A DNA stretch of 64,000 nt from Nitrospirillum amazonense. GTDB lineage: Bacteria > Pseudomonadota > Alphaproteobacteria > Azospirillales > Azospirillaceae. The stretch spans positions 595,591 through 659,590 of the forward strand of contig NZ_VITV01000002.1 of assembly GCF_007828035.1 (NCBI RefSeq), written 5' to 3'. Position numbers and translations under genes: made by a program. The notes beneath the pieces are model-generated. The model did no database searches and was not told the DNA's origin. It saw nothing but the letters and a program-made list of their open reading frames with translations. Positions 16,911 to 25,467 of the stretch are shown here, in pieces (position 1 is the first letter of the stretch; each line of letters begins with the position of its first letter).

Positions 16911-18617
16911 ATGACGCTTTGGCTGAACCTGTCGCTGCGCGCCAAGGTCCTCCTCTCCTTCCTGGCCGTCCTGATCCTCATGGCGGCCCTGGGCGGCACC
17001 TCCTTGTGGACCCAGGCCAGCCTGGGGCGGACGACGGACGCCCTGGCCGGCCAGGCACTGCCCAACGCCGTGCGGCTGGGGGAACTGATGGAAAGCCTGA
17101 ACCGCTATCGCCGCCTGGAACTGCGTCTGGCACTGGCCGCCGCCGTGCACGATGCCGGCGATGTCAAAGGGGCGGAGGATGATTTCCCCAAGACCCGGGC
17201 GGCGGTGGAAACGGCTATTCGCGATTACGCCGCCAACATCAACGCCGACAGCCCAGACGGACACGCCCTGCGCACCTTCACCGAGGCTTGGCAGCGCTAC
17301 ACCGCCGCCACCGCCAAGCTGGTGGGCCTGATCGACGCGCATGACGATGCCGGCATGCAGAGCTTCGCCTCCGGCCCGCTGAAGGACGCTTTCCGCGCCG
17401 TGATCAGCCCCCTGACGGACACGCTGGAATGGAACGCCCGCCATGGGCAGGACCTGGCGCGGACGGCGAACGCCACCCGCGAGGCCGCACGCACCGCCGT
17501 GCTGGGGGCGCTGGCCGCCAGCCTGGCCTTGGGGCTGGTGGTTATCCTGGCCATGTCGCGCACTGTGGCCCGCCCCCTGACCGCGATGGCGGACGCGCTG
17601 GGCCGCTTGGCGCGCGGTGACCTGGAGGGGGCCGTGCTGGCCCGGCAGGAGCGGCGGGACGAGGTCGGCCTATTGGGCCGGGCGCTGTCCGTCTTCCGCG
17701 ACAACGCCCTGGCCGTGCGGCGGCTGGAACAGGAACAGACGGCCCTGCGCACCCAGGCGGAGCGGGAGCGCAAGGCGGCCCAGGCCGCGGTGGCGGACGC
17801 TTTCGAGGCCCAGGTGGCCAGCCTGATCGATGCCCTGGCCGCCGCCGCCCGCGAGATGAAGGACACGGCGGAGTCCATGGCGGAGGCGGCGGGCGTCACC
17901 CGCGACCGCTCCAGCGCCGTCGCCGGCACCGCCCTGCAAACCTCGGCCAACGTGCAGATGGTCGCCACCGCGTCGGAGGAACTGGCCGCCACGGTGCAGG
18001 AGATCGCGCGCCAAGTCGAACGCTCCCGCCTGCAGGCCCAGGACGCCATCGCCGACTGTGCCGCCTCCACCGAGGTGGTGGGCCAGCTGCGGGACAGCAC
18101 CAACCGCGTCACCGAGGTGGTTGAAATCATCGCCGGCATCGCCGCGCAGACCAACCTGCTGGCCCTGAACGCGACCATCGAGGCGGCGCGCGCCGGGGAG
18201 GCCGGCAAGGGCTTCGCCGTCGTGGCCGGCGAGGTCAAGGCGCTGGCGACGCAGACCGCCAAGGCGACCGAGGACGTGACCGCCCAGGTCCAGCGCATCC
18301 AGGGCTTGAGCGAGCGCACGGCCGCCGCCATCGCCGGCATGCAGAGCGCCATCACCGGCATGGCCGACATCGCCATGGCCATCGCGTCGGCCGTCGAGGA
18401 ACAGACCGCCGCGACGCGGGAGGTCGCCCGCGGCATCAACGAAGCCGCCACCGGCACCGAGGACATGTCGCGCGACATCACCCAGGTCAGCGCCGCCGCC
18501 ACCACCACCGGCAGCGCCGCCACCCAGATCAAGGGAACGTCCGGCAAGCTGGCGGAACACGCCGACGTGCTGACCGGCGCGGTGGAACGGTTTCTGGGGA
18601 CGGTGCGGGCGGCGTGA
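16911..18617 (+). CDS. Methyl-accepting chemotaxis protein
   Basis: A 568-residue inner-membrane chemoreceptor. Helix TM1 is residues about 11-32. A periplasmic four-helix-bundle-type sensor follows (about 33-193), then TM2 (195-215), HAMP (216-270), and the cytoplasmic signalling hairpin. The hairpin tip that contacts CheA and CheW reads [20 protein letters not shown], followed by [13 protein letters not shown]. The tail FLGTVRAA has no CheR-tethering pentapeptide of the NWETF type. The ligand is unknown. It ends 64 bases before the convergent VHL-like gene. A weak GGGCGGC/GCCGCCC inverted repeat (18637-18669) lies between them. Confidence 0.95.
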   Translation: MTLWLNLSLRAKVLLSFLAVLILMAALGGTSLWTQASLGRTTDALAGQALPNAVRLGELMESLNRYRRLELRLALAAAVHDAGDVKGAEDDFPKTRAAVETAIRDYAANINADSPDGHALRTFTEAWQRYTAATAKLVGLIDAHDDAGMQSFASGPLKDAFRAVISPLTDTLEWNARHGQDLARTANATREAARTAVLGALAASLALGLVVILAMSRTVARPLTAMADALGRLARGDLEGAVLARQERRDEVGLLGRALSVFRDNALAVRRLEQEQTALRTQAERERKAAQAAVADAFEAQVASLIDALAAAAREMKDTAESMAEAAGVTRDRSSAVAGTALQTSANVQMVATASEELAATVQEIARQVERSRLQAQDAIADCAASTEVVGQLRDSTNRVTEVVEIIAGIAAQTNLLALNATIEAARAGEAGKGFAVVAGEVKALATQTAKATEDVTAQVQRIQGLSERTAAAIAGMQSAITGMADIAMAIASAVEEQTAATREVARGINEAATGTEDMSRDITQVSAAATTTGSAATQIKGTSGKLAEHADVLTGAVERFLGTVRAA

Positions 18618-18681
18618 GGGGGCCGGGAAGATGGGAGGGCGGCATGGACCTGTGGGCCTGACGCCGCCCGCCGGCGCTTGC

Positions 18682-19071
18682 TTATTCGACCTGACAGCCC
18701 TGCTGCTCGTAAGCGAAATCGCCGCTCTGCAGGGAGATCTTCATTTTGCAGGCCGAGGCCTGCACCGGGCGGATGGGGCCCAGGCAAACGGCGCCACTGG
18801 GCGTGAACGCCTCCAGATACCAGATGTGGCCGACATAGGTGACGAAGTCTGCCGTCTGCTTGGGCTGCAGGGTGGTGTAATGGGTCAGGACGCCGTCAAA
18901 TCCCGCCCACAGCACGTTGATCTGGCTGTTGGTGGTGTTCTGCAGGCTCAGGCCGGACTTCACGCGCGTCTGAGGCGACGGCTCCTGCTGATTATCACAT
19001 TGCTGCGCACTGGCATACGAGGCGAACAGCAGGGGGAAAGCGAGGGCGCAGAAGAAAGCGAATTTACGCAT
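18682..19071 (-). CDS. Secreted VHL-beta-domain-like protein
   Basis: A 129-residue exported protein with signal peptide MRKFAFFCALAFPLLFASYA, cut near ASA-QQ. The mature part has segments resembling the beta domain of von Hippel-Lindau proteins: QNTTNSQINVLWAGFDG, YTTLQPKQTADFVTYVGHIW. The characteristic order is N-x-T/S, V-x-LW-x-x-F-x-G, Y-x-x-L-x-P, then T-Y-x-GH-x-W. In animals this fold binds hydroxyproline peptides; in bacteria its role is unknown. Four cysteines in the mature part could make disulphides. A ribosome site GGAG lies seven bases before the ATG. It is isolated between a chemoreceptor gene and an AT-rich gap. Confidence 0.75.
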   Translation of the reverse strand: MRKFAFFCALAFPLLFASYASAQQCDNQQEPSPQTRVKSGLSLQNTTNSQINVLWAGFDGVLTHYTTLQPKQTADFVTYVGHIWYLEAFTPSGAVCLGPIRPVQASACKMKISLQSGDFAYEQQGCQVE

Positions 19072-19880
19072 GATCGATCTCCTCAATACTGATATTTTCA
19101 TTACGCGTAAGCAAATAGCGATCACAGAAACTCTTCTGCCAATTTCTAATTTTTTTTATTACTGGATCCGCTTGAAGCATTGAGCATGCCGACAAGTCGA
19201 GCGAACCGCCATACGGCACTCACAATAGGGGAGTTACTCATATTCCACTGATTTGTACATCAGTTCGGTCAACTACGCAAAAGCAGCACGCCAGAAGCTC
19301 CCAGAAGACCAGATGGCTGGCAGGATTCAGCCACGCCACCCGAGCTATCGGAAATTTTCTATCCGTATAGGTTCTTTATAATTCTAATTTCCGTCTAACG
19401 TTCCTTCGTTGCACAGGGAATAGAGACGCCGAATCCGTCATTTCGGTTGATGAATCCTTCCTGTCAAAATAAACCGTGCGCTAACGGCTCCGCTGAATCG
19501 GCGCATCGATTTTATCCTGCCACCTTCTCCTGGCCGAACGTTGGCATGACTGGCGGTGGATGACGCTGGCCCATGCCCTATGCTGGATGGCTTCTTGCCG
19601 TAATGGGAGGGAGCGACAGCGCCCCCTGACGTCAACGAGAAGAAGGGACGAGGCACGGGTTGCGCCCCAGCCTGATCGAAAGGGAAAGGACCGCGGCGGG
19701 GGGACTACAGGGGCCCCTTGGTCTTTCGTGGGGTGGCGTATGGCGCGCGCCGTATCCCTTCCTCCATAGCCTTGATCCGGCGCCCCTGCCCAGAAGGCCC
19801 CCCGCCCCGGCCGCGCGTTGACAGCCCTGGAGGCAGTCCCCACCTTTGACCGGCCCCCTTCGCAGGAAGCCCCCCCTCGC
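19072..19880. other. Long gap before the TPR gene
   Basis: This 809-base region is AT-rich in its first 400 bases and GC-rich after about 19480. No frame in it resembles a protein I know, and no clear terminator or RNA gene is visible. The sequence TTGACA at 19818-19823 lies 58 bases before the TPR start and could be a -35 element, but no good -10 follows. A TTG there could also be an upstream start codon. Confidence 0.45.
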
Positions 19881-20969
19881 ATGCCGGCGCACACCGCAAT
19901 TCCCTTCGCCGATCCCGCCTTCATGAATCCCGCCTTTCCGGACTCCCGCGGGTTCCATCGGCAGGGGCGCGGCCTGATCGACCAGGGCCGTCCCGAGGAC
20001 GCGCTGCCCGTCTTCCAGCACGCGGCCCTGCTGGCCCGGCAAGGCGACGGCCAAGGGGTCGTGGACGCGGACCGCCTGGGCCGCATCCTCTATGACGTGG
20101 GTTATTGCCTATACGACCTGGGCCGCATCGACGAGGCGCTGGCGGAGTTCCAGGACGCCGTGGCGGCGGCGGAACAGGGCGACGCCCACGGGCTGGTGCA
20201 CGGCGACAACCTGGCCGCCTGCCTGCATTTGGTGGGGACCTGCCTGGCCCGCCTGGGCCGGGATACGGAGGCGCTGGCCTGGTTCCAGCAAGCGGCGGAG
20301 GCCGCCAGCCGGGGCGATGCCCAGGGCCGGGTGGACCGCGAGGCTGTGGGCCACAGCCTGCACCAGGCCGCCGCCTGCCTGGCGCGCCAGGGCCAGCCCG
20401 ACCAGGCCCTGCCCTGGCTGCAGCAGGCCGTGGCAGCCAAGGAGCAAGGCGACGGCACCGCGCGCGTGGACCACGCCAGCCTGGGCGCCAGCCTTCACCT
20501 GATGGCGGACTGTCTCTACGCCCTGGGCTTGGTCGAGGACGCGCTCGTCTGGTTCCAGCGCAGCGTCCAGGCGCTGGAGCGTGGCGCCCCCGATACCCCC
20601 GTCAACCACGACGACGTCGGCCGCGCCCGCCTGCGCGTCAGCCACTGCCTGATGGACCTGAAGCGCCCGGCCGACGCCCTGCCCTGGGCCTTGGCTGCCG
20701 TCACGGCGGTGGAGGACGGCGACGCCGCCGGGCGCGTGAACCTGGAGGGCCTGTGCCACGCCCTGCAGGCGGTGGGGGACACCCTGGCCAGCATGGGCCG
20801 CTTCGACGAGGCCATGGACTGGTACCGCCACGCCGCCGAGACCGCCGAACACGGCGACCCCGCCGGCCTGGCCGCCACTCTCACCGCCGGCGCCGCCTGC
20901 CTGCGCAAGCTGGGCCGGACGGAGGAAGCCAGCGCCTGGGAACTGAGGGCCAGGACGCCGGTGGGGTGA
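19881..20969 (+). CDS. Protein of 45-residue TPR-like repeats
   Basis: A 362-residue, all-helical repeat protein without a signal peptide. It holds about six consecutive units of 45 residues. Each is built as a TPR helix pair (for example LHLVGTCLARLGRDTEALAW) and an eleven-residue insert of the form GDAQGRVDRExLG. A 34-residue TPR does not need that extra loop; the period resembles the extended repeats of kinesin light chain-like proteins. No enzyme domain is present, so a binding or scaffolding role is likely. ATG 19881 was chosen (AGGAAG upstream); TTG 19818 and ATG 19923 are alternatives. The last 25 bases are repeated at 22485-22509. Confidence 0.75.
   Translation: MPAHTAIPFADPAFMNPAFPDSRGFHRQGRGLIDQGRPEDALPVFQHAALLARQGDGQGVVDADRLGRILYDVGYCLYDLGRIDEALAEFQDAVAAAEQGDAHGLVHGDNLAACLHLVGTCLARLGRDTEALAWFQQAAEAASRGDAQGRVDREAVGHSLHQAAACLARQGQPDQALPWLQQAVAAKEQGDGTARVDHASLGASLHLMADCLYALGLVEDALVWFQRSVQALERGAPDTPVNHDDVGRARLRVSHCLMDLKRPADALPWALAAVTAVEDGDAAGRVNLEGLCHALQAVGDTLASMGRFDEAMDWYRHAAETAEHGDPAGLAATLTAGAACLRKLGRTEEASAWELRARTPVG
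20945..20969. repeat. 25-bp direct repeat, left copy
   Basis: GAGGGCCAGGACGCCGGTGG then GGTGA. It forms the last codons and stop of the 45-residue-repeat gene. An identical copy is at 22485-22509. Flanking bases are also similar, with CTTATTTC shortly after both copies. Confidence 0.95.
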
Positions 20970-21010
20970 ACTGACACTTATTTCAAATAGCCACCAGCTC
21001 AGAAATTTTA

Positions 21011-21131
21011 AAGTCTAGAGCCGAGTGCGTTTAATCAGAAACGCACTCGGCTCTAAGTGCTTGTTCAACGAGCGGATTCACGCTGCAAAGCGATTCCGCT
21101 TTTCCGCGATCCGCTCTAAGCGCCTAGACTT
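21011..21131. repeat. Nested palindromic element between convergent genes
   Basis: The outer arms AAGTCTAG (21011-21018) and CTAGACTT (21124-21131) enclose two hairpins. The first has a perfect 17-bp stem, TAGAGCCGAGTGCGTTT (21016-21032) with AAACGCACTCGGCTCTA (21039-21055) and loop AATCAG. The second spans GAGCGGAT to ATCCGCTC (about 21070-21117). It lies between two converging genes, so it could act as a bidirectional terminator. The nested structure also resembles a mobile palindromic repeat. Confidence 0.8.
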
Positions 21132-21142
21132 CTTTCCAATTT

Positions 21143-21991
21143 TCAGTGAGCTTGAGGCTCAGCCTGAATTTGCTGTTGTTGCTGAGCCGTTGGCTTAGCG
21201 TCCGGCGCTGGCTTTGCCCCCCCATCGACCGGTTGTTCTTTAACAAAGGAATCTGCCCCACCGCCAAAATTTACAATCGGTATGTAGAATCCAAGACCTT
21301 GGCCATCTATTTTATCTACACTTGCGCTTTTACTTCTAACAGCTTCTGTGACGAAGCCTCGTATTTTAACTGGTGTGCAAAGCTCGTAGTAACTATTGAG
21401 AGCTGTTATTAATTGTGGGCCACCACTTATTTTCTCAATTGGTAAGTAAGTTATAAATGTCTGCTTTGCTTTGATTACAAGAGCATACGTGGCATAAGGA
21501 GGCAAATCATATAGAACATTATTTGCTGCATTCTCAATTGTCTGAGTAGTCAATCCAAATAATGCGGCAACCGTGGCGATCGCCACATGACTAGCATTAA
21601 AAGCCCCCATGAGACTAGTTGTGGTTGATCCAATTAGACTTGTTTCAGAAACACCAGTAGCCTTATCTTGAGAAAGTCTATCCAACGCCGAGAAATAATT
21701 ATGACAGTCAGTATCTATTATTGATGCAGCAGCATAAAATATATCCTTCATGTCTTTTTTATCGTCACCAGATAATTTTAATTGTTTTCTAATAGAGTCG
21801 TATGATTCTCCTTGATTGCCAAGCCTAACTGGAAAGTCCTTATTCTCTATAATTCTAGATGGCCCTTCTCTAACGTCATATCCGCCATCTAATTTATTAA
21901 AATTGCTATAATTCTTCGCCGCACCATAAGCTGCGCACCCAGACATCATCGTGCAGGCAAGCAGCATCGTGACAGAACCCATTTTATTCAT
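21143..21991 (-). CDS. AT-rich lipoprotein of unknown function
   Basis: A 282-residue predicted lipoprotein. The signal MNKMGSVTMLLACTMMSGC ends in lipobox M-S-G-Cys19. A hydrophobic stretch lies near residues 125-150 (AFNASHVAIATVAALFGLTT). The C-terminus is proline/glutamine-rich. I do not recognise the family. A very strong ribosome site, GGAGGAAACC, precedes the ATG. Base composition is far more AT-rich than the surroundings, and codon use follows (many ATA, TTA and AAT codons), so recent transfer is likely. It is bounded by the nested palindrome on one side and by a cysS scrap on the other, all between the 25-bp direct repeats. Confidence 0.8.
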   Translation of the reverse strand: MNKMGSVTMLLACTMMSGCAAYGAAKNYSNFNKLDGGYDVREGPSRIIENKDFPVRLGNQGESYDSIRKQLKLSGDDKKDMKDIFYAAASIIDTDCHNYFSALDRLSQDKATGVSETSLIGSTTTSLMGAFNASHVAIATVAALFGLTTQTIENAANNVLYDLPPYATYALVIKAKQTFITYLPIEKISGGPQLITALNSYYELCTPVKIRGFVTEAVRSKSASVDKIDGQGLGFYIPIVNFGGGADSFVKEQPVDGGAKPAPDAKPTAQQQQQIQAEPQAH

Positions 21992-22209
21992 GGTTTCCTC
22001 CTGGCAGGTCAGAGCTGTGTAAAGTGACAGCAGAAAGGCCTCAGCGGCGCCGGTTACTGGACCGGCACCGGAAATTCGTCACGAATTTTAGGCAAATGCA
22101 CCAACCTAACGGTTGCGTGACACTACCATAGCGGGCGAATGCCGCAAGGACATATCATCTTCGGCAAGCACAAACCCCCGGACTCTAACCATAAGGATAT
22201 AACCATGAA

Positions 22210-22450
22210 CTATGCCCGCTCCCAGGTCGTGCCCTGCCCCCAGCGCCACGCCATGGTCCAGTAGCGCGTCCCGGATACGGTTAGCCTCGGTGAAGTTCCT
22301 GGCGGCGCAGGCGTGCTTGCGCGTATGAAGGGTGGCCTCGTCCAGCCCTCTCCCGTCCCCCCGGGCCTTTGGGCAACCAGCGGAACCAGACCCCGGTTGC
22401 TGGTTGGGTGGGGCTTATTCGGTTGGCGGCGGCCTTGAAGTTGGCGGCGG
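22210..22450 (-). pseudogene. Decayed copy of the 3' end of cysS
   Basis: About 240 bases match the last 80 or so codons of the intact cysS (from 24037), read in the same orientation but with many substitutions and several small insertions and deletions. Residual translation shows NFKAAANRIS and VWFRWLPKGPGG, against GFKAAANLMG and AWFRWTPKGAEG in the real gene. It has no start and no intact frame, so it is a dead fragment from an old duplication. Confidence 0.85.
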
Positions 22451-22484
22451 GCTGAGAGCCAACCTCTAGCGCCGCCCGGAAATC

Positions 22485-22509
22485 GAGGGCCAGGACGCCG
22501 GTGGGGTGA
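22485..22509. repeat. 25-bp direct repeat, right copy
   Basis: Identical to 20945-20969. Here it is not part of a gene: it follows the cysS scrap and stops three bases before the stop codon of the minus-strand TPR gene. The two copies lie 1540 bases apart and bracket the AT-rich lipoprotein gene. Confidence 0.95.
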
Positions 22510-22512
22510 GCC

Positions 22513-23952
22513 TTATTTCTGTTCCGGCGCCAGCCCTTGCGCCGCCGCGTCATCACGGGTGGCGCGGGCGTCGTCATGCAGGGCGGCGTAGGCGATGGCG
22601 CGGTAGCGGTACGCTGCCGCGTCCCGGGGTTGCAGGGCGATAACCTGGGTCATGTCGGCGATGGCGGCCTCAAAACGGTCCTGGTCCAGCGCAATGGCGC
22701 CTCGGGCCCGGAGCGCGTCGGCGTAGGTCGGCGACAGCGCGACGGCAGCGTTCAGGTCGGCCAGGGCGTCGGCCATCCGACCCTGGGCGCGGTAGATCGC
22801 GGCCCGCCGCAGCAGGGCTTGCGGTGTGCCGGGCTTCAGACGCAGGGCCTCATCCAGGTCGGCAAGGGCGGCCGCGTCCTGTCCTTTGGACTGCAAGGCC
22901 AGGCTGCGGTTCAGGTGCGCACCCGCGTTCATGGGATCCTGGGCCAGGACGGCGGTGAAATCGGCGATGGCCTGATCCCAGGCTGCCTTGCCGATATAGG
23001 CCACCCCCCGGTTGTTGTGCGCGTCGGTAAAGCCGGGGTCGATCGCCAGCGCCTGGCCATAGTCCGCAATGGCCGCGTCCGGCGCGCCGACCGCCAGATA
23101 GCTGTCCCCGCGCGCCTTCAGGGCGCGGGCATCCTGGGGGTTTAGGGTAATGGCTTTGGTGAATTCGGCAATGGCGCCCGCGGCCTCCCCCGCCGCCTGC
23201 AGGCTGAAACCGATGTCGCTGTAGGCCTCGGCCATGCGGGGGTCCCGTCGTACCGCCTCCGCCGCGTCGGACTGGGCCTGGGCATCGTCGCCCTTGGCGC
23301 GATAGGCCACGGCGCGGAAGCGCCATGCAGCAGCGGCGGTCGGGTCCAGACGGATAGCCTCACTTTCATCCGCGATGGCCCGATCGACCTCATGGCGCTG
23401 GATGTAGAGCGCGCCACGGCTGACATAGAGCGTGGGGTCATCCGCCTTCAGCGCGATGGCGCTGCTGAAATCCGCCAACGCGGCGTCACGGTCACCCCGC
23501 TTCAGGAATAGGGCGGCACGGTTGACGTAGCCAGCCAGCAGTTTGGGATCCGCCGTCACGGCGCTGCCGTAATCCGCCAGCGCCCGACCATCGTCGCCCC
23601 GCTCGGCATAGGCCAGGCCACGGTCGACATAAAGCCTGGCGTCCGTCTCGCCCGCCCGCAGATGCAAATCGATGGCGGCGCCATAATCGGCGATGGCGCG
23701 GTCCAGGTCACCCGCCTGATGGAAGTGGAAGGCGCGGTTGCGCAAAGCGCCGGCCCGGACCTGGGCCGTTTCCCCCTTCGCCTCGATGATGCGGGTGCAG
23801 GCGGGGATGGCTTCCTCCGCCGGGGCTTCCGCGCAGTGCCGCCGGTCGAAATTCATCCGCGCGGCCAACGCCGCCGTTTGCGCGCCCGCCGGGCCCCCCA
23901 GGGCCGCCGCCGCCAGCAGCCCCAGACCGAACGCCGCCGTGACCCTGATCAT
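22513..23952 (-). CDS. Exported TPR protein
   Basis: A 479-residue protein with a signal peptide (MIRVTAAFGLGLLAAAALGG, cut near AGA-QT). It then has about twelve canonical 34-residue TPR units, such as AYSDIGFSLQAAGEAAGAIA and AHNNRGVAYIGKAAWDQAIA. Two cysteines near the N-terminus (RRHCAEA, IPACTRI) could pair, as in Sel1-like periplasmic proteins. The purine-rich GGGGGAAGG before the ATG supports this start. It lies 84 bases downstream of cysS on the same strand and may be read with it. Function beyond protein binding cannot be told. Confidence 0.85.
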   Translation of the reverse strand: MIRVTAAFGLGLLAAAALGGPAGAQTAALAARMNFDRRHCAEAPAEEAIPACTRIIEAKGETAQVRAGALRNRAFHFHQAGDLDRAIADYGAAIDLHLRAGETDARLYVDRGLAYAERGDDGRALADYGSAVTADPKLLAGYVNRAALFLKRGDRDAALADFSSAIALKADDPTLYVSRGALYIQRHEVDRAIADESEAIRLDPTAAAAWRFRAVAYRAKGDDAQAQSDAAEAVRRDPRMAEAYSDIGFSLQAAGEAAGAIAEFTKAITLNPQDARALKARGDSYLAVGAPDAAIADYGQALAIDPGFTDAHNNRGVAYIGKAAWDQAIADFTAVLAQDPMNAGAHLNRSLALQSKGQDAAALADLDEALRLKPGTPQALLRRAAIYRAQGRMADALADLNAAVALSPTYADALRARGAIALDQDRFEAAIADMTQVIALQPRDAAAYRYRAIAYAALHDDARATRDDAAAQGLAPEQK

Positions 23953-24036
23953 GCCTTCCCCCGGATCGCCACCCCCGACGAGGGGATTTTGCTGGCAGTA
24001 TTACCCGCTGAGCGCGTCGGGGCAATCGTGTCGCGG

Positions 24037-25410
24037 CTACGCCCGCTTCCAGGTCGTGCCCTGGGGTCCGTCCTCCAGCACCACGCCCTGGTCCAGCAGC
24101 GCCTTCCGGATGCGGTCGGCCTCGGCGAAGTTCTTGGCGGCGCGGGCATCCTTGCGCGCCTGGATGGCGGCCTGGATGGCGGCCTCGTCCAGGCCTTCCG
24201 CCCCCTTGGGCGTCCAGCGGAACCAGGCCTCGGGGTCCTGGATCAGCAGGCCCATCAGGTTGGCGGCGGCCTTGAAGCCGGCGGCCACAGCCTGGCGGGC
24301 GCCTTCATCCGTCTCCTTGTGGAAGCGGTTGGCCAGCTCATGCAGCAGGCTGAAGGCCAGCGGCGTGTTCAGGTCATCCTCCAGTGCCGCCAGAACCTCA
24401 TCAGGCACCTTGGCCGCCGGCACAGTACCGGCGGCCCGCAGCACGCCGTACCAGCGGTCCAGCGTGGCCTTGGCCTGGCGCAGGCCTTCCTTGGAGAAGT
24501 CCAGCGGCTGGCGGTAATGGGCCTGCAGCAGGGCCAAGCGCAAGGCCTCGCCCGGCACCTCGTCCAGCAATTCGGCCACGGTGAAGATGTTGCCCAGCGA
24601 CTTCGACATCTTGTCGCCGGACATGGTCAGGAAGCCGGCATGGACCCAGTAGTTGGCCATGACCTGGGTGCCGTGGGCGCAGCGGCTCTGCGCGATCTCG
24701 TTCTCATGGTGGGGGAAGATCAGGTCCAGCCCGCCCCCGTGCACGTCGAACACCGGGCCCAGGTGGGCGGCGGTCATGGCACTGCACTCGATATGCCAGC
24801 CGGGGCGGCCCCGGCCCCACGGGCTGTCCCAGCCCGGCTGATCCTCGGCCGACGGCTTCCACAGGATGAAGTCAGCCGGGCTTTTCTTGTAGGGCGCCAC
24901 CTCCACCCGCGCGCCGGCGATCATCTCATCCTGGCTGCGCCGGGACAGGCGGCCGTAGTCGGGCATGGACGGCACGTTGAACAGCACGTGGCCTTCCGCC
25001 GCATAGGCGTGGCCACCGGCGATCAGCCGCTCGATCATGGCGATCATGGCGTCGATGTGCCCAGTGGCGCGCGGCTCCACATCCGGGCGCAGCAGGTTCA
25101 GGGCGTCCATGTCGGCATGGAACTGGGCCGTCGTCGTCTCCGTCACCGTTTCGATGGGCTGCCCCAGGGCCTTGGCCCGGTCCATGATCTTGTCATCGAC
25201 GTCGGTGATGTTCCGGGCGTAGGTCACGGTCGGGTACAGGTGCTTCATCACCCGCGCCAGCAGGTCGAAGGCGGTGAAGGTGCGGCCGTTGCCGATGTGG
25301 GCGTAGCTGTAGACGGTGGGGCCGCAGCAATAGATCCGCACATGGCTGGCGTCGACGGGCACGAAGACTTCCTTCGCGCGGGTGAGCGTATTGTACAACT
25401 GCAGTGCCAT
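24037..25410 (-). CDS. cysS: Cysteine--tRNA ligase
   Basis: Class I aminoacyl-tRNA synthetase of 457 residues that charges tRNA-Cys. The HIGH-type motif is YSYAHIGNGRTF, and KMSKS is present in full (SGDKMSKSLGN). The zinc-binding cysteine and histidine residues that select cysteine are visible in YCCGPTVYSY, WHIECSAM and FPHHENEIAQS. Length is typical. The start is the ATG at 25408-25410; a TTG 33 bases earlier is in frame but gives no family residues. It follows gltX by 57 bases on the same strand, so a synthetase operon is likely. A degraded copy of its 3' end lies at 22210-22450. Confidence 0.97.
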   Translation of the reverse strand: MALQLYNTLTRAKEVFVPVDASHVRIYCCGPTVYSYAHIGNGRTFTAFDLLARVMKHLYPTVTYARNITDVDDKIMDRAKALGQPIETVTETTTAQFHADMDALNLLRPDVEPRATGHIDAMIAMIERLIAGGHAYAAEGHVLFNVPSMPDYGRLSRRSQDEMIAGARVEVAPYKKSPADFILWKPSAEDQPGWDSPWGRGRPGWHIECSAMTAAHLGPVFDVHGGGLDLIFPHHENEIAQSRCAHGTQVMANYWVHAGFLTMSGDKMSKSLGNIFTVAELLDEVPGEALRLALLQAHYRQPLDFSKEGLRQAKATLDRWYGVLRAAGTVPAAKVPDEVLAALEDDLNTPLAFSLLHELANRFHKETDEGARQAVAAGFKAAANLMGLLIQDPEAWFRWTPKGAEGLDEAAIQAAIQARKDARAAKNFAEADRIRKALLDQGVVLEDGPQGTTWKRA

Positions 25411-25467
25411 GACGGATTGATCCGGGATAAGAGGAAAAGACAATACTACTTTGAAAAGGCAACCAGT

